Assembly (NCBI RefSeq): GCF_003573695.1
Contig: NC_039365.1
Coordinates: 131,589,466-131,653,465, forward strand
DNA: 64,000 nt
Origin: Papaver somniferum
Taxonomy: Eukaryota > Streptophyta > Magnoliopsida > Ranunculales > Papaveraceae
Direction: 5' to 3'
Shown here one piece after another: positions 23,730-35,963 of the stretch (position 1 is the first letter of the stretch; every line of letters begins with the position of its first letter). The translations under genes were made by a program, and so were the position numbers. The notes under the pieces were generated by a model. The model had not been told where the DNA came from, did no database searches, and saw only the letters and a program-made list of their open reading frames with translations.

Positions 23730-24869
23730 GGGAGAACTCTGGCAACTGGGAAAACTAATCCCCACATATTCTGTGTGATACTAGTTGTGCTAAGATAGAG
23801 TTGATTCTCCTTTAACCTTTGGTTTCTTATTCTAAACCAGGTTAACGACTTAAAGACTTCATTGGAATTGTGAAGCCAGACCGATACTACTTTTCTTGTA
23901 GTTGTGTGATCTGATCTTGCTGTTTGTATCGTATGAGTACAATTGTAATAATTGGATTGAGATTTCTATCTCCGATAGGCAAGATACAAAGTAATCACAA
24001 ACATCTTTGTCTCATCGTTTGTGATTCCACAATATCTTTTTTCGCTGCGTCGATTAAGACTATTGTGAGGTGATTGATAATACTAGGCTGTTCTTCGGGA
24101 ATATAAGTCTGGTTTATCAATTGGTTCTTTTTCACCTTGATTTATCAAAAGACGGAACAAAACTCGTAGGTATATTCGTGGAAGACGGATTTATCTATTA
24201 TCATAGACTTTTCTGTGTGATACAAATTTGTTTATTAAAGTCTTCGACTTTGGGTCGTAGCAACTCTTAGTTGTGGGTGAGATCAGCTAAGGGAATCAAG
24301 TACGTAGTATCCTGCTGGGATCAGAGACGTAAGAGCATAATTGTACCTTGGATCAGTGTGATATTGGTTGGGGTTCAACTACAGTCCATACCGAAGGTAG
24401 TTTGGAGTAGGCTAGTATCTGTAGTGGCTTAATACAGTATGTGTTCAATCTGGACTAGGTCCCGGGGTTTTTCTGCATTTGCAGTTTCCTCGTTAACAAA
24501 AATTTTGGTGTTTTTGTTATTTCTTTTCCGCATTATATTTGTTTATATAATTGAAATATATACAGGTTGTGTGTTGTTCAATCAAGTAAAATATTTGACC
24601 TTTTGGTTGTTGATTTAAGTTGATTGACACTTGGATATTGGCCTTTGGTACCATCCAAGTTTATCTCTCTTGTATTTAAATTGAGACTCGCAGTTTGCTT
24701 GAGTAAGATTTAAATCGAGAGATAGAGATAAAAAAAACTCTTTGATATACTTTTTGTCTAGATTGAGCCTGACTGTCTAGTTGATTCTCTAGAAAGTATA
24801 TTGGAGTTTGTCCATACAGATTGCTAAGTGAAATATTGGGTGTGGTTGTTATACCCCCGCCTTTTCAAT

Positions 24870-24881
24870 TGGTATCAGAGC
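24870..24881 (+). other. Primer-binding site (initiator tRNA-Met) of element A
   Basis: TGGTATCAGAGC, two bases after the 5' LTR end: the standard copia primer site. Confidence 0.92.
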
Positions 24882-24909
24882 AGGCAAACACATTTTAGAC
24901 CTTACAAGT

Positions 24910-26188
24910 ATGTGTTTGTAGCGATCTGACTCTATAGACAGAGGTGTTATCTCTATTAATGTACCACAAGTCTTAGATGGCTATAATTACTTATGGTGGA
25001 AAATTGTTATGCGATATTTTCTTCAAGCGCGTGATTTTCAATCATGGGTATATGTTGTTAATGGCTATGATCCTCCCGTTGTGGCAGTTGGAGATGTAAA
25101 CGTTCCCAAGAACATTGGTAAATACACCCCTGCTGGGATACTTGCTGCAAAGCAAAACTCCGACGGTTTGAATGCTATCATACATGCCATTACCCCAAAT
25201 ATTCAGCACCATGTGTCTAATTGCACTAAGTCGCAAGAAGCTTGGGAAATCTTAGAAACCTTTTTTGAAGGTAATACTAGTGAGAAGGAAGCTAGGCTTC
25301 AAAACCTTAATTCCCATTGGGAAAACCTTCATATGGCAGATGAAGAAACATTTGATGAGTTTAATCACAAAGTGTCTGAAATTGTTAATGCATCTTCTGC
25401 AGTGGGTAAGGCTATTCCTGAAAAGGACATTGTGATGAAGTTCTCAGATCGCTGCCATCTAGATACGATTCTAAGAAGCATGTCATCGTTGAGGTTGATA
25501 ATCTCTCCAGAAATACGCTGGTTGGGAGGCTTAAGATCTTTGATCATGAACATTCATCCAAATCTAAGGATGTTACGTTCAAAGCACTAAAGGACACTAA
25601 ATTACTTGATAAAAGTAAAAACGTGTATATCTCGGAAGATGATCACTCTGAGACAGATTCATCAAATGAAGGTCTTGCAAATCAGTCTCGATGATCACAA
25701 GACATTTTAGGGATCTTCTGCTGAAGAGAAGTAAACGGTTCTCCAGAGATAAGCCTAAGGCATCAGTCAAACCTCATAATCGTGTTCCTCCCAAAAATAG
25801 GGATACTGATGAAACTGATGACGAGGATATGCCTCAGTGCTTTAAGTGTAAGGGATTTGGTCATTTTGCAAACGAGTGCCCAAATCGTAGAAAATACACT
25901 AGGAACAAAGGTCTTGCTGCAACTCTTGATGAAATGTCTGACATCTATGATTCTAATGAAGACGAGAAATCAAGTGTTGCACTTCTTGGTGAAAATATTG
26001 ATTTTGATTACTGTAGCAATACATACATCAATCTTGATATTATTTCAGAAGATAATCCAACTATTCTGGAAGATAAAGTTGACCCATCCTTTGGAAACTC
26101 TGTTTGTAATGTTTCAGGTTCTACCATGTGCCTAGCTGCTTGCACACCTCAAAAGCCTGATTTTTATCCTAACTTGACGTGTTCTTAA
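24910..26188 (+). pseudogene. Broken copia gag polyprotein of element A
   Basis: The natural start is probably ATG 24910, followed at codon 4 by TAG (24919-24921). The frame then reads SINVPQVLDGYNYLWWKIVM..., a UBN2-type copia gag, with conserved EAWEILETFFEG and a W-x-N-L-x-M region (to about 25430). A frameshift near 25420 moves the conserved sequence to another frame (..HCDEVLRSLPSRYDSKKH..NTLVGRLKIFDHE..), which ends at a stop near 25693. A further frame (25691-26188) carries the zinc knuckle CFKCKGFGHFANEC (25836-25877) and LAATLDE. Nucleocapsid and capsid roles follow from the family. At least three lesions show this copy cannot make a full Gag. Element D shows the frame order that defines the breaks. 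Confidence 0.75.
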
Positions 26189-26773
26189 AGGGTCATGAAC
26201 TTTCAAGGTGTTACAAGTACAAACACCAACGAAGGCACGTCAACAAACTTCAATGAAGAACAAATCATTTAGCAAGAAAGGTTAAACTTGCTCAGAAGAC
26301 TGCTGAGGTATGTAGGATTTTATCTTCGTCTAAGAAGTTAGTTTCCAAGGATAAACCAAGACCATTAGAAAAGAAAGTATGGTCAAGCCGTTTCTATAAT
26401 CAGAGGTCTGTAGATTCCTCTCAAGAGGAAAATGGTGACAAATTTTTGTTCACCGCAACGCAACTTGATTGTGTTGAGTTTTGAAATCTTGTCTCATGTG
26501 CCTGATCAAAAGAGACAATGATTTTGTACCTCTCAGGCTTTAGAAAAGTTTTTCTTCTTCTTCTTTTGTTAGATTTTCTTTCTTTTTGTCTATCAAACAA
26601 AAGAAAGGGTACTATCGATAATTCTACTCTTCATAGGGTTGAGAGTTGGTCGTGTACGAACCTGTTAAAAAGGTTTGAAACCCTACATTCCTTTCTCCTT
26701 CTCTGAAACCTCTTTTTATCTCAAGACTACTTGTTGATAAAATTGTGATTTCCTCTCACAAACCCATACGTTT

Positions 26774-27136
26774 ATGGATACTCCAAGCATGATGTCTTCT
26801 GATGGAAAAGATGTTAATATGATTGTTAAGCCATCAATCACGAAGGAAAAAGAAAAATCTCCATTATCTCCAATATTGAAAAGGGAAAGAAGGATTGTGT
26901 GGAAGCTAAGAGCTGTTTCTTCAAATTCTCAGAAGTTTTCTGATGTTCTTGATGTGTTGAAGGAGATGCAAAAGCAGATTCAACAAATAAAGGCTTTTGT
27001 GTATAAGACTCATGAAATTCAGAAGGCCCTGGTTCGAAAACATCAACCAAGAAGGTTTATTGATATAAACTCCTATATTAATGAACCTTATGTTCCAATG
27101 GCGGTTGACGACAAGGAGTTCGGGGACGATAAATAA
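26774..27136 (+). CDS. Second small ORF of copia element A (coiled-coil-like, unknown)
   Basis: 120 codons, starting MDTPSMMSSDGKDVN. It has a basic patch (KRERRIVWKLR) near residue 40, a heptad-like stretch (VLDVLKEMQKQIQQIKAF) and a C-terminal motif NSYINEPYVP..DKEFGDDK. The element-D homologue at 36756-37169 shares N-terminal, central and C-terminal features (NSFTHEPYVL..NKEFGDDK), so the ORF is a conserved part of the family. Not a retroviral enzyme; function unknown. It lies about 590 bp after gag with no pol between them. Confidence 0.6.
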   Translation: MDTPSMMSSDGKDVNMIVKPSITKEKEKSPLSPILKRERRIVWKLRAVSSNSQKFSDVLDVLKEMQKQIQQIKAFVYKTHEIQKALVRKHQPRRFIDINSYINEPYVPMAVDDKEFGDDK

Positions 27137-28664
27137 TTCTTTAAAGGTCTTATTTCCTAGTAAATATTCTATTTTTCTTGCTTTGCTTAGAAGAATAACT
27201 AGAGTTTGGAATAGCCATTATTGTGATTACACATAGCTATGTCCAACGTTTTCATCTCATGTTTTTAGATTTATTGGTTTAAATTCTAAATTTGTTTGGA
27301 AGTTGATTTTTGCAGTATTAATCTTTATGGTTTCATATATTACAATATTGTTATGGGATATGTGTGTTTACTCTGTGAACTTGATTGTCCCATACTTTGT
27401 CAAAAGTAAAGTCGTTCGTGAGTTGATATGTATGTATTGATAAAAAATGAATTGACTTTTGAAAAATACAAAAATTAAGCCTATTATGTCAATTTTTGAT
27501 GGAAGATAGGTTAAAATCTTTTGTGTTCAAGGATTATGTCTATCGATGTCATTGTGCAAATGGTGATGGAAAATAGAATGATTCCTTGATTATTCCACGG
27601 TATTAGGTCGATCTCCGATCCACAATTTGTGTGCATACTGTGTTGTTCCATAAGGTGTCTTATGTTGAGCTCTATCGACTGAGTCATTGTTTTTGCATAG
27701 TTGTTGTTCCATGAGATACTTTGTGTCGAGCATGACCAATTAAATTAATTAATTTTGTGATTAGTTTGGTTGTGTATTTCGATTAGATTAATTATGGGTT
27801 TTCTTGTGATTAATCTAATTGAGTGTTTTTAAGTCTCCATAAGTTTACTTGTGTTGAGCATTTCCGATTAAGTTAATCATGGGTTCTATTATGGTTAATT
27901 TAGTTGAGTTTTTTGGATTCAAATTCATACTTGTGTGTGATTTGTTATGTCCAAAGAAATCCTTCTTTTATTTTTGAAATTAAGGTCGCTCTTGTTGTTC
28001 TTTCGAGAATGACATATTATGGGGGAGAGTTCTTAATTGGACTTGTGCTTAATTGCCAAATTTTTTTGGGGGGTGCGGCTGTGGAATATTATAGGGGTTA
28101 TCTTGTATCCTTAAACTCCTTGATGAAATGCATTTAGCTTCGGCTTTATGATTGCATCTAAATAAGATGATATATGCTTTCTTTTGGTCATGAAATGTCT
28201 CTTTTGGAAATTCCATTAGGATCCCGCTCTTGCACCTTTGCTAATTTTATTGACAAAAAAGGGGAGAATTAATATGTAGTTCACACTACAAATACATATG
28301 GTTTTCGGATCATTATGTAAGGGGGAGTGGTTTCCATGTGAGATGGAGTATTGACTAAGGGGGAGTGACATATCACCATAGTATTGTTGTTAAAGTTTTG
28401 ATACAATTGAACTTTGACGCTGTGTAATGATACTATGACATTGTATAACAATGATTGATAATTCTCGTTTTCTCGTTGTTATAGCTACGGATTTTCAACA
28501 ACGATGATTCTAAACTTACAACCTTTGGGATCATTGGAGTACTTGGAAGTGACGAAGATTTAAAGTAATGTTGAAGATTAGGCACGCGGAATATGAGCTA
28601 CAAAATTTTATTTATATATTTTTTGTATTCCATATGTATTGATAGTTTTGTCACTAAAAGTGAC
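27137..28664 (+). other. Long non-coding 3' internal region of element A
   Basis: About 1.5 kb without a credible gene. It contains imperfect repeats of GATTAAGTTAATCATGGG type (27725-27910), a pair of TTGTTCCATAAGGTG-like repeats (27640-27715), and three GGGGGAG motifs (28021, 28320, 28358). Homologous sequence, inverted, lies at 36050-36250 and 6045-6200. Confidence 0.5.
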
Positions 28665-28675
28665 AAAGGAGGAGA
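28665..28675 (+). other. Polypurine tract of element A
   Basis: AAAGGAGGAGA immediately before the 3' LTR start at 28677: the expected plus-strand priming site. Confidence 0.8.
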
Positions 28676-28676
28676 T

Positions 28677-31033
28677 TGTTAGAGCATTGGTTGGTCGAAC
28701 TCGCATGGGTTGCTATCTCAAGCATGTTTTTCAATGTTAGTGATCAAAACATTAAGTCTTGATTTATAGTCTACTATAGCTAAGGTCTCGGACTAGGATA
28801 GAAAGTGTAGTTGAGCTCAAGAACTCCATGGCAATCATCATACAAGACGAAGGACTACTCAAGGAACTGGAGGATCTTCATCGACTAAAAGGTATGTGGA
28901 GACTTGAACTTATCTATCACTCAAAAGTCTATTTATCTCCTATCTTGAGACAAAATTCGTTTTCCTATATAGACTTAGATTATATACATTTGGTATTTCG
29001 AGACGAGTTTACCTCGCCTATCTATTTCTCGAAATATGTGTTGGTAAAGCTTTCGCTTTAGCCAAGTTCATCTTTACCTAGTGATGAAAGTCATGTTATG
29101 TTTCAATCACTTTGAAAATTGCTCTGACGAAAAATGGTTTATGAATAACAACTATATATCGTCCTCTGAGAATGTTTCAATGATTGAAATGAGAGTTTAG
29201 ACTATATAACCATTTGGAGGATATAAGCATTGTTGTGGAAACACATATATGAATAAGTCCTTATTGCTTGAACTGAAGTTTGAGAACTTTGTTGATCAAG
29301 TGAACCGGAGAAGTGCGTGAGCTAAGTCCGCGAACCCAGTCCGCGAACTGGCGAAGTTCTCAAACCCGAGAATTTTTGCTGGAGTTTGTGAACTCCATCC
29401 GGGAACTTAAGTCCGCGAACCCAGTCCGCGAACTTGAGTAGGTTATGTCTAAAAACAATGTTTAGTGAACTTATCTTTATAAACTAAGGAATGCAATTGC
29501 AAACCGTGGCTATAGAGTTCATGAACCGATTCATGTGAATCAAATCGTTTTTGCTTCAATTGTGTCTTGTTTAGTACATGAGATTTCCTTGTAATTGAAC
29601 AACTCTCTAACTAGTTCATTTGAGTCATTTGAACTAGTTATGGTGAAGAAGAATATGGTTTATATGAAAGTGATCATATGGCTAACCATTTGGTTAACTA
29701 TTGTTGAACCAACTAATGTACAAGTTTGGATACAGTTACACAAGTCCAGGAACGTGCATTTCATGTGTGTATAACAAGCTATGTTTTCGATCTAACGGTT
29801 GATAAATATTATCTTGAATCTAATCAGGATTTCATCTAACGGTGAATACTGAATGCTTTGTTACCAAGCTAACATTGATTGAAAACCCTGATTTGAAAGA
29901 TTATATAAGGGAGAACTCTGAAAACTAGGAAAACTAATCCCCACACATTCTGTGTGATACTAGTTGTGCTAAGCTAGAGTCAATTCTCCTTTAACCTTTG
30001 GTTTATTCTTCAAAACCAAGTTAACGACTTAAAGACTTCATTGGGATTGTGAAGCCAGACCGATACTACTTTTCTTGTAGTTGTGTGATCTGATCTTGCT
30101 GCTTCTATCGTACGAGTACAATTGTAATAATTGGCTTGAGATTTCTATCTCCGATAGGCAAGATAAAAAGTAATCACAAAAATCTTCGTCTCATAGTTTG
30201 TGATTCCACAATATCTTTTTTCGCTGCATCGATTAAGACTATTATGAGGTGATTGATAATACTAGGTTGTTCTTCGGGAATATAAGTCTTGTTTATCAAT
30301 TGGTTCTGATTTATCAAAAGACGGAACAAAAATCGTAGTTATATTCATGGGAGACAGATTTATCTATTATCGTAGATTTTTCTGTGTGATACCGATTTGT
30401 TTATTAAAGTCTTCTACTTTGGGTCGTAGCAACTCTTAGTTGTGGATGAGATCATCTAAGGGAATCAAGTACGTAGTATCCTGCTGGGATCAGAGACGTA
30501 TGAGCATAACTGTACCTTAGATCAGTGTGAGATTGGTTAGTGTTCAACTACATTCCAGACCGAATTTAGTTTGGAGTAGGATAGTGTCTGTAGCGGCTTA
30601 ATACAGTGTGTGTTCAATCTGGACTAGGTCCCAGGGTTTTTCTGCATTTGCGGTTTCCTCGGTAACAAAATTTCTGGTGCCTGTGTTATTTCTTTTCCGC
30701 ATTATATTTGTTTATATAATTGAAATAATACAGGTTATGCGTTGTTCAATCAATTAGAATATCCTACCTTTTGGTTGTTGATTTAAATTGATTGACACTT
30801 GGATATTGGTCTTTGGTACCATCCAAGTTTATCTCTCTTGTATTTAAATTGAGACTCGCAGTTTGCTTGAGTAAGATTTAAATAGAAAGATAGAGATAAA
30901 AAACTCTTTGATATACTTTTTGTCTAGATTGAGTCTGACTGTCTAATTGATTCTCTAGAAAGTATATTGGAGTTTGTCCATACAAATTGCTAAGCGAAAT
31001 ATTGGGTATAGTTGTTAGACCCCCGCTTTTTCA
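28677..31033 (+). repeat. 3' LTR of copia element A
   Basis: Direct repeat of 22524-24867, starting TGTTAGAGCATTGGTTGG and ending CCGCTTTTTCA, followed by ATATA. The repeat block at 29270-29445 is longer than in the 5' LTR, with extra AGTCCGCGAAC units. Confidence 0.88.
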
Positions 31034-31094
31034 ATATATATATATATATATGTATGCGTTTGTTTGTGTGTGTGTGTGTGTATTACAGTATTCA
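31034..31094. repeat. TA/TG microsatellite at the right side of element A
   Basis: (AT)n from 31034 and (TG)n at about 31062-31082, the remainder of the TA-rich insertion target. Confidence 0.7.
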
Positions 31095-31910
31095 CTGCGT
31101 AATGCAGTACCCACGTACGTAAAATTATCAGAACAGTATTGGTGCATATTGCAATAATCCTAGGTGTTTTAATATTTTATCATGAAAACTCAAGCTCTTA
31201 GACGAATTGCTCACTAGTATAAAGCATGTTGAGTATTTATTTTATGTTGTGTTCCCAGCTGAACTCTTAATACTGACATGATGTTATGTTCATTCTTAGT
31301 TGAATAACATGAATTTCCTGGAATGTCTAAATTATGATATGCATAAAAGGCACCACAAATCGTGCCAAAGTGTGCTACATGTAAGAGTAGCCAAAAAATA
31401 ATGATTTTGTTAAATGTGCAAAATTCATCTAATTTACTCAATTTTGTGCCAATACACAAAACTTAATTATTTGACCTAATATTGCGTCAACTGGCAAAAT
31501 TTGATTTTTTTCCCTAAAAATGGAGCATGTAGAATATCTTGATTCCTATTGGTCGAATATCAAACCTATGCAAGCTAGGAATTTTCCTCATAGGGCCGGT
31601 AGGAGTAAAATCCTAATGGAAGTTGTAAAAACAAATTAAAAGGAAACCATCCAGTCACGGGAAGGTCCATGACCGTCCATGTTCCATTTTAGACCGCATG
31701 CTCCTCTTCTTAACTGACCAATCTGATTGCTCCTAGTCTACATGCTCCATCATAAATCGTGGACCAAAGTAGGCTGGTTGAGCTGCTTAATTTTCTTAAG
31801 GATTAAATCTTGGTCGTCCAAGTTAGTCGCAAACTAATCACGACCACCCAACTTGGCAGGTTGATTTAGCTAACCTAAATCCCTACATGCTCCGCTCTGA
31901 CCATTCACAT
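31095..31910. repeat. Right arm of the long inverted repeat (fold-back element)
   Basis: Reverse complement of 21245-22120. Outside it, to about 31990, are one or two further copies of the GAGCGGAGCATGTAGGCTA-like units in inverted orientation. The arm has no coding sequence. Confidence 0.8.
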
Positions 31911-32829
31911 CGTTTATAGCCTACATGCTTCCCTTCTGACCAATCACATCTCTTTAACTTGGTCGGATGATATCCAAAAGGTCACCCAAGGTTGTCCGAA
32001 TAGATGGGATCAATTTTTAAAGAATATAAGTATGAGTTATATTCCGAAAGTTTTGTATGGATGTCTAGTATAACATACTAAAAAATCACATAAATCGGAT
32101 TAACGAGCTAAAAGATACAACTTAAAGAACGAGCTAGGTCATGGCTGAAAACTGACAGAATTCCTCCTAAATTCTTCATGAGTTTTATTGTTGGGATGTT
32201 TTCACATCCTAAACGAGCCTAAATATTCCCTCGAAAGAAGATAGAAAATTATTTTATGATAAGAATGGAGAGGTCAGCCATCAAAATCTGAGTTCATATG
32301 AAGATTCTACAACAATTTTAGTGAAGGATTTCATATATGAATTTTCTGACTACGAAATTTCAAGAATTTCTTCATGTATTAACATAAACTTCCATTCACT
32401 CTTTCATTTTAAGAGGTGGTTTAATGTGATTATGAGACCATATGTCATTCTACGTGTAACTATTTCCATACTCAAATATCTTTTTCTCCGCTCTTTCATA
32501 ACCACCCATCACCTCTCGTTGATATCATGAAAAGCAGTGCTTGACTTGCCACTCATGAGACACATGTAGCATAACTCACACGTGATTGGTCCATGTATTA
32601 CATGCATGATCAACACCACATATTTAATTGGCTAAACAATCACGTCGTCTTATCCACCTCTCACAACTACTCTTCATTCAAGGAGAGGTGTTTGGATAAC
32701 CACGTTCCATACAACACAACTTGTCGACCTAGTAATATAGGTCAGTCTAGTCATGCATGACAAGCTAGTCATGTAAGATGACTTCTTTCATATTTTACTT
32801 GAGACATCAATAATCTCACAAATGGGGGA
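31911..32829. other. No recognised gene; possibly 3' internal end of a gypsy element
   Basis: AT-rich, with no frames worth calling. The last bases (ACAAATGGGGGA, 32818-32829) look like a polypurine tract feeding into the candidate LTR that follows. Confidence 0.35.
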
Positions 32830-33291
32830 TGTTCATCGGGGTATTGGTCTGGCGTCCTACAGCGTGCGGTGCGCAATACACCCATTATGAGAAAGTGATG
32901 GGAAGAGTGGGCAGTTAACGGGTAGAGGAGAAGTGGGTACACAACCGTCCGGTCCTACCTTCAAAATAAGGGCACGGTTTCTACCACCTTCACACGATCT
33001 CCACTACATGACTACTCCACAACTCTAACTTTCTATGAGATCAGGGTGTTCGGATATGACTTGGTATAGAGATAAGTCATAAACAACCACACCTTACAGA
33101 ATCTATCTCTCTGATCTAAACATCTTCTCTACTTCCCTCCCTAAGATCAACCATTCTCCTTCATTTTGTGACTGAAGCAAGACTGAAACGACCATTTCTT
33201 GGTTTAGGCCAGAATTGTACAAATTGATCTCTCGAATCTAAAGTACTCCTTTGCAGTACATTCATTTAGGGTCTAGAGTCGTTTCTCATCA
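32830..33291 (+). repeat. Candidate LTR of a gypsy-type element (462 bp)
   Basis: Begins TGTTCATCGGGGTATTGG directly after a polypurine run and ends GTCTAGAGTCG..CTCATCA, giving TG...CA ends. The pyrimidine-rich R/U5-like part precedes the end. Only one copy is in the window and I saw no target duplication, so this is a structural guess. Confidence 0.35.
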
Positions 33292-33458
33292 ACCTACCCA
33301 CTTTTACTCTTTTCTTCATAATCGAATTTTACCCTACTACACCTTGTTGCCTAATGCTTTGATCAAAACCCCCATCATGGTTAATAGTAGGCAGTAAATT
33401 GATAAAATGTGTTATGTCATCCACTTCACTATCATTTAGAGGCCTGCAAAATTCAAAA

Positions 33459-35963
33459 TGAAAAGAGGAGGTCTAACAACCACACCCAATATTTCGCTTA
33501 GCGATCTGTATTGACTAACTCCAATATACTTTCAAGAGAATCAATTATACAGTCAGACTCAATCTTAAGAAAAGTATATCAAAGAGTTTGTATCTCGATT
33601 TCTCAATTCAATATGAAATCAAACAAATATGAATTTGCGAGCCTGATTGAATAAGAGAAATAACTTGGACGGTATCACAAACCAATATCCAAGTGTCAAT
33701 CAATTCAATCAACAACCCAAAGGTCGGATTCAGGAACTGATTGAACCTAACGTATAACCTGTGATATTTATATTACATAACAAAATATAATGCGGAAAAG
33801 AAATAACACAGACACCAGAAATTTTGTTAACGAGGAAACCGCAAATGCAGAAAAATCCCGGGACCTAGTCCAGATTTGAACACCATACTGTATTAAGACG
33901 CTACAGACACTAGCCTACTCCAAGTTAACTTTGGACTGGAATGTAGTTGAGCCCTAATCAATATCACAGTGATCAAGGTACAGTCGCGTTCCTTACGCCT
34001 CTAGAACCACGCCGGATTCTGCGCACTTGATTCCCTTAGCTGATCTCACCCACAACTAAGAGTTGCTACGACCCAAAGTCGAAGACTTGATAAACCAATC
34101 TGTCTTACATAGAAAAGTCTATAGAGTAGATAAATCTATCTCCCACAGATAAGCTTATGAGTTTTGTTCCGTCTTTTGATAAATCAAGGTGAACATGAAC
34201 CAATTGATATACCGGACTTATATTCCCGAAGAACAGCCTAAAAAATATCAATCACCTTACAATAATCTTAATTGTATGGTGGCGAAACAAGATATTATGG
34301 AATCACAAACGATGAGGCGAGGATGTTGGTGACTACTTTTTATCTTGCCTATTGGAGAATCAATCTCGAGCAAATCTTAGAGAATATAGTACTCAATAAG
34401 ATAAAACAGGGTAATATCAGAACACACAACTACAGAGAAAATATTTAGGTTCGGCTTCACAATCCCAATGAAGTCTTTAAGTCGTTAACCTACAGGGTTT
34501 CGTAAAAAACCTAAGGTTAAAGGAGAATTGACTCTAGCCGCAACTAGTATCACACAGGAGGTGTGGGGATTAGGTTTCCCAGTTGCTAGATTTCTCTTTT
34601 ATATAGTCTTCAAAATCAGGTTTTGCAATTAATACTACCTTGGTAACAAAGCATTCAATATTCACCGTTAGATGAAAACCTGATTAGAGTCAAGCTAATA
34701 TCTTTCAACCGTTAGATCGAACTTAACTTGTTACACAAAAATGAAAAGTAACTTCATTTAGATATGAGTAACCGTACCTAAACGTGTGCACCTTGTTGGC
34801 TCAACAATAGTTAACCGAAGTTAGCCATATGAACACTTTCATATCAACCATATTCATTTTTTATCACAACTAGTTCAAATGAAACTCGTTATAGAGTTGT
34901 TCAATTGTTTATATTCTCATAGAACACAATTGAAGCAACATCGATTTTGATTCACTAGAATGAATTCATGAACCTTATAGTCACGGTTTGCAAAAGATTG
35001 CATTTCTTATTATGTAAATATATTAGTTCACGAATAAATAAATTTTAGAACTTAAACCACTCAAGTATGCAAACGGGTACGCATACTTAGAGTTCCAGAA
35101 TTGGTCTGTCCACCAGTATGCGAATGGGTACGTATATTGTCATTCACGACCGAACTCAGTTTAATTAGTATGCAAACGAGTATGTATACTAAATTCCCGG
35201 ACTTGAAATGTTAAGACAGTACGCATTCGGGTATGCATACTAAGTTCCCGAACTTCAACTGTTAAACCAGTACGCATACGGGTATTCATACTATGGTTCT
35301 CGGACTTGGAGTAATTTGCAACAGTTAGAATACAAGTACGCATACTATGCTATATCCAATCAATGGTTAATTATTCTAAACTCCATTTAATCATTGAAAT
35401 ATTCTTAGAAGACGGGAATAGCTATCTCACACAAACTACTAGCTTAATCGATCAATACGAAACATTCCGAGTTTACATCAAATGATTGTCTCACACAACT
35501 CATGTAAGATGTTACCAGGCGACTTTCACATGATCATCTTTTGACTTTCGTCAAGAATAAAAGATGAACTTGGTTAAAGCAAAAGCTTACTAACACATAT
35601 TTCGAGAAATATGTAAGCGAGTTAAACTCAACTCGAAATATCAAATGTGTATAATGTAAAGTCTATATAGCTATACGACTTTTGTCTTAATAAGAGATAG
35701 ATTAGAAATATACTTCTGAGTGATAGATGATTTCAAGTCTCCACATACCTTTTGTTGATGAAGTTCCACAAGCTCCCCTTAATAGTTCTTCGTCTTCAAT
35801 CGATGAACGCCGTGAAGTCTAAAGCTTAACTACATATTCTATCCTAATCCGAGACATAGCTATAAGTAGACTAGAAATCAAGACTTATATTTTTTACAAC
35901 TAAACTTTACAAACAAGATTGAGATAGCAACGCTTACGAGTTCGACCGAGCAGTGCTCTAACA
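33459..35963 (-). repeat. 3' LTR of copia element D
   Basis: Plus-strand ends TGAAAAGAGGAGGTC and GTGCTCTAACA; 2.5 kb; alignable with solo LTR B and the LTR of C. Contains a repeat block of TACGCATACGGGTATGCATA type at 35060-35350. Confidence 0.82.
35060..35350. repeat. Minisatellite-like block in 3' LTR of element D
   Basis: Five or more units of CAGTACGCATACGGGTAT.CATACT type, each partly palindromic, with spacers containing TTCCCGGACTT. Confidence 0.6.

Larger units (their letters stand above)
22524..24867 (+). repeat. 5' LTR of copia element A
   Basis: Starts TGTTAGAGCATTGCTCGG, ends CCCGCCTTTTCA. TATATAA at 23723-23729 lies about 40% from its 3' end and is conserved in the 3' LTR. Differs from the 3' LTR by several percent, so the element is old. 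Confidence 0.88.
22524..31033 (+). mobile_element. Complete copia-type element 'A', gag-like ORFs only (no pol)
   Basis: 5' LTR 22524-24867, initiator-Met PBS, 3.8-kb internal region, polypurine tract 28665-28675, 3' LTR 28677-31033. Flanked by ATATA on both sides (22519-22523, 31034-31038), though within a TA-rich site. The internal region holds a broken gag (24910-26188) with a UBN2-like N-terminal part and a CCHC knuckle, then a small second ORF (26774-27136), then about 1.5 kb without coding sequence. Protease, integrase and reverse transcriptase are absent. Element D has the same two-ORF, pol-less layout, so this looks like a non-autonomous family of the TR-GAG kind, not one deleted copy. 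It sits in the loop of the fold-back repeat. Confidence 0.85.

Noticed and set aside
26518..26706. Hydrophobic ORF MILYLSGFRKVFLLLLLL in element A
   Set aside because: The hydrophobic run comes from a TTCTTC microsatellite. No matching frame is present in element D.
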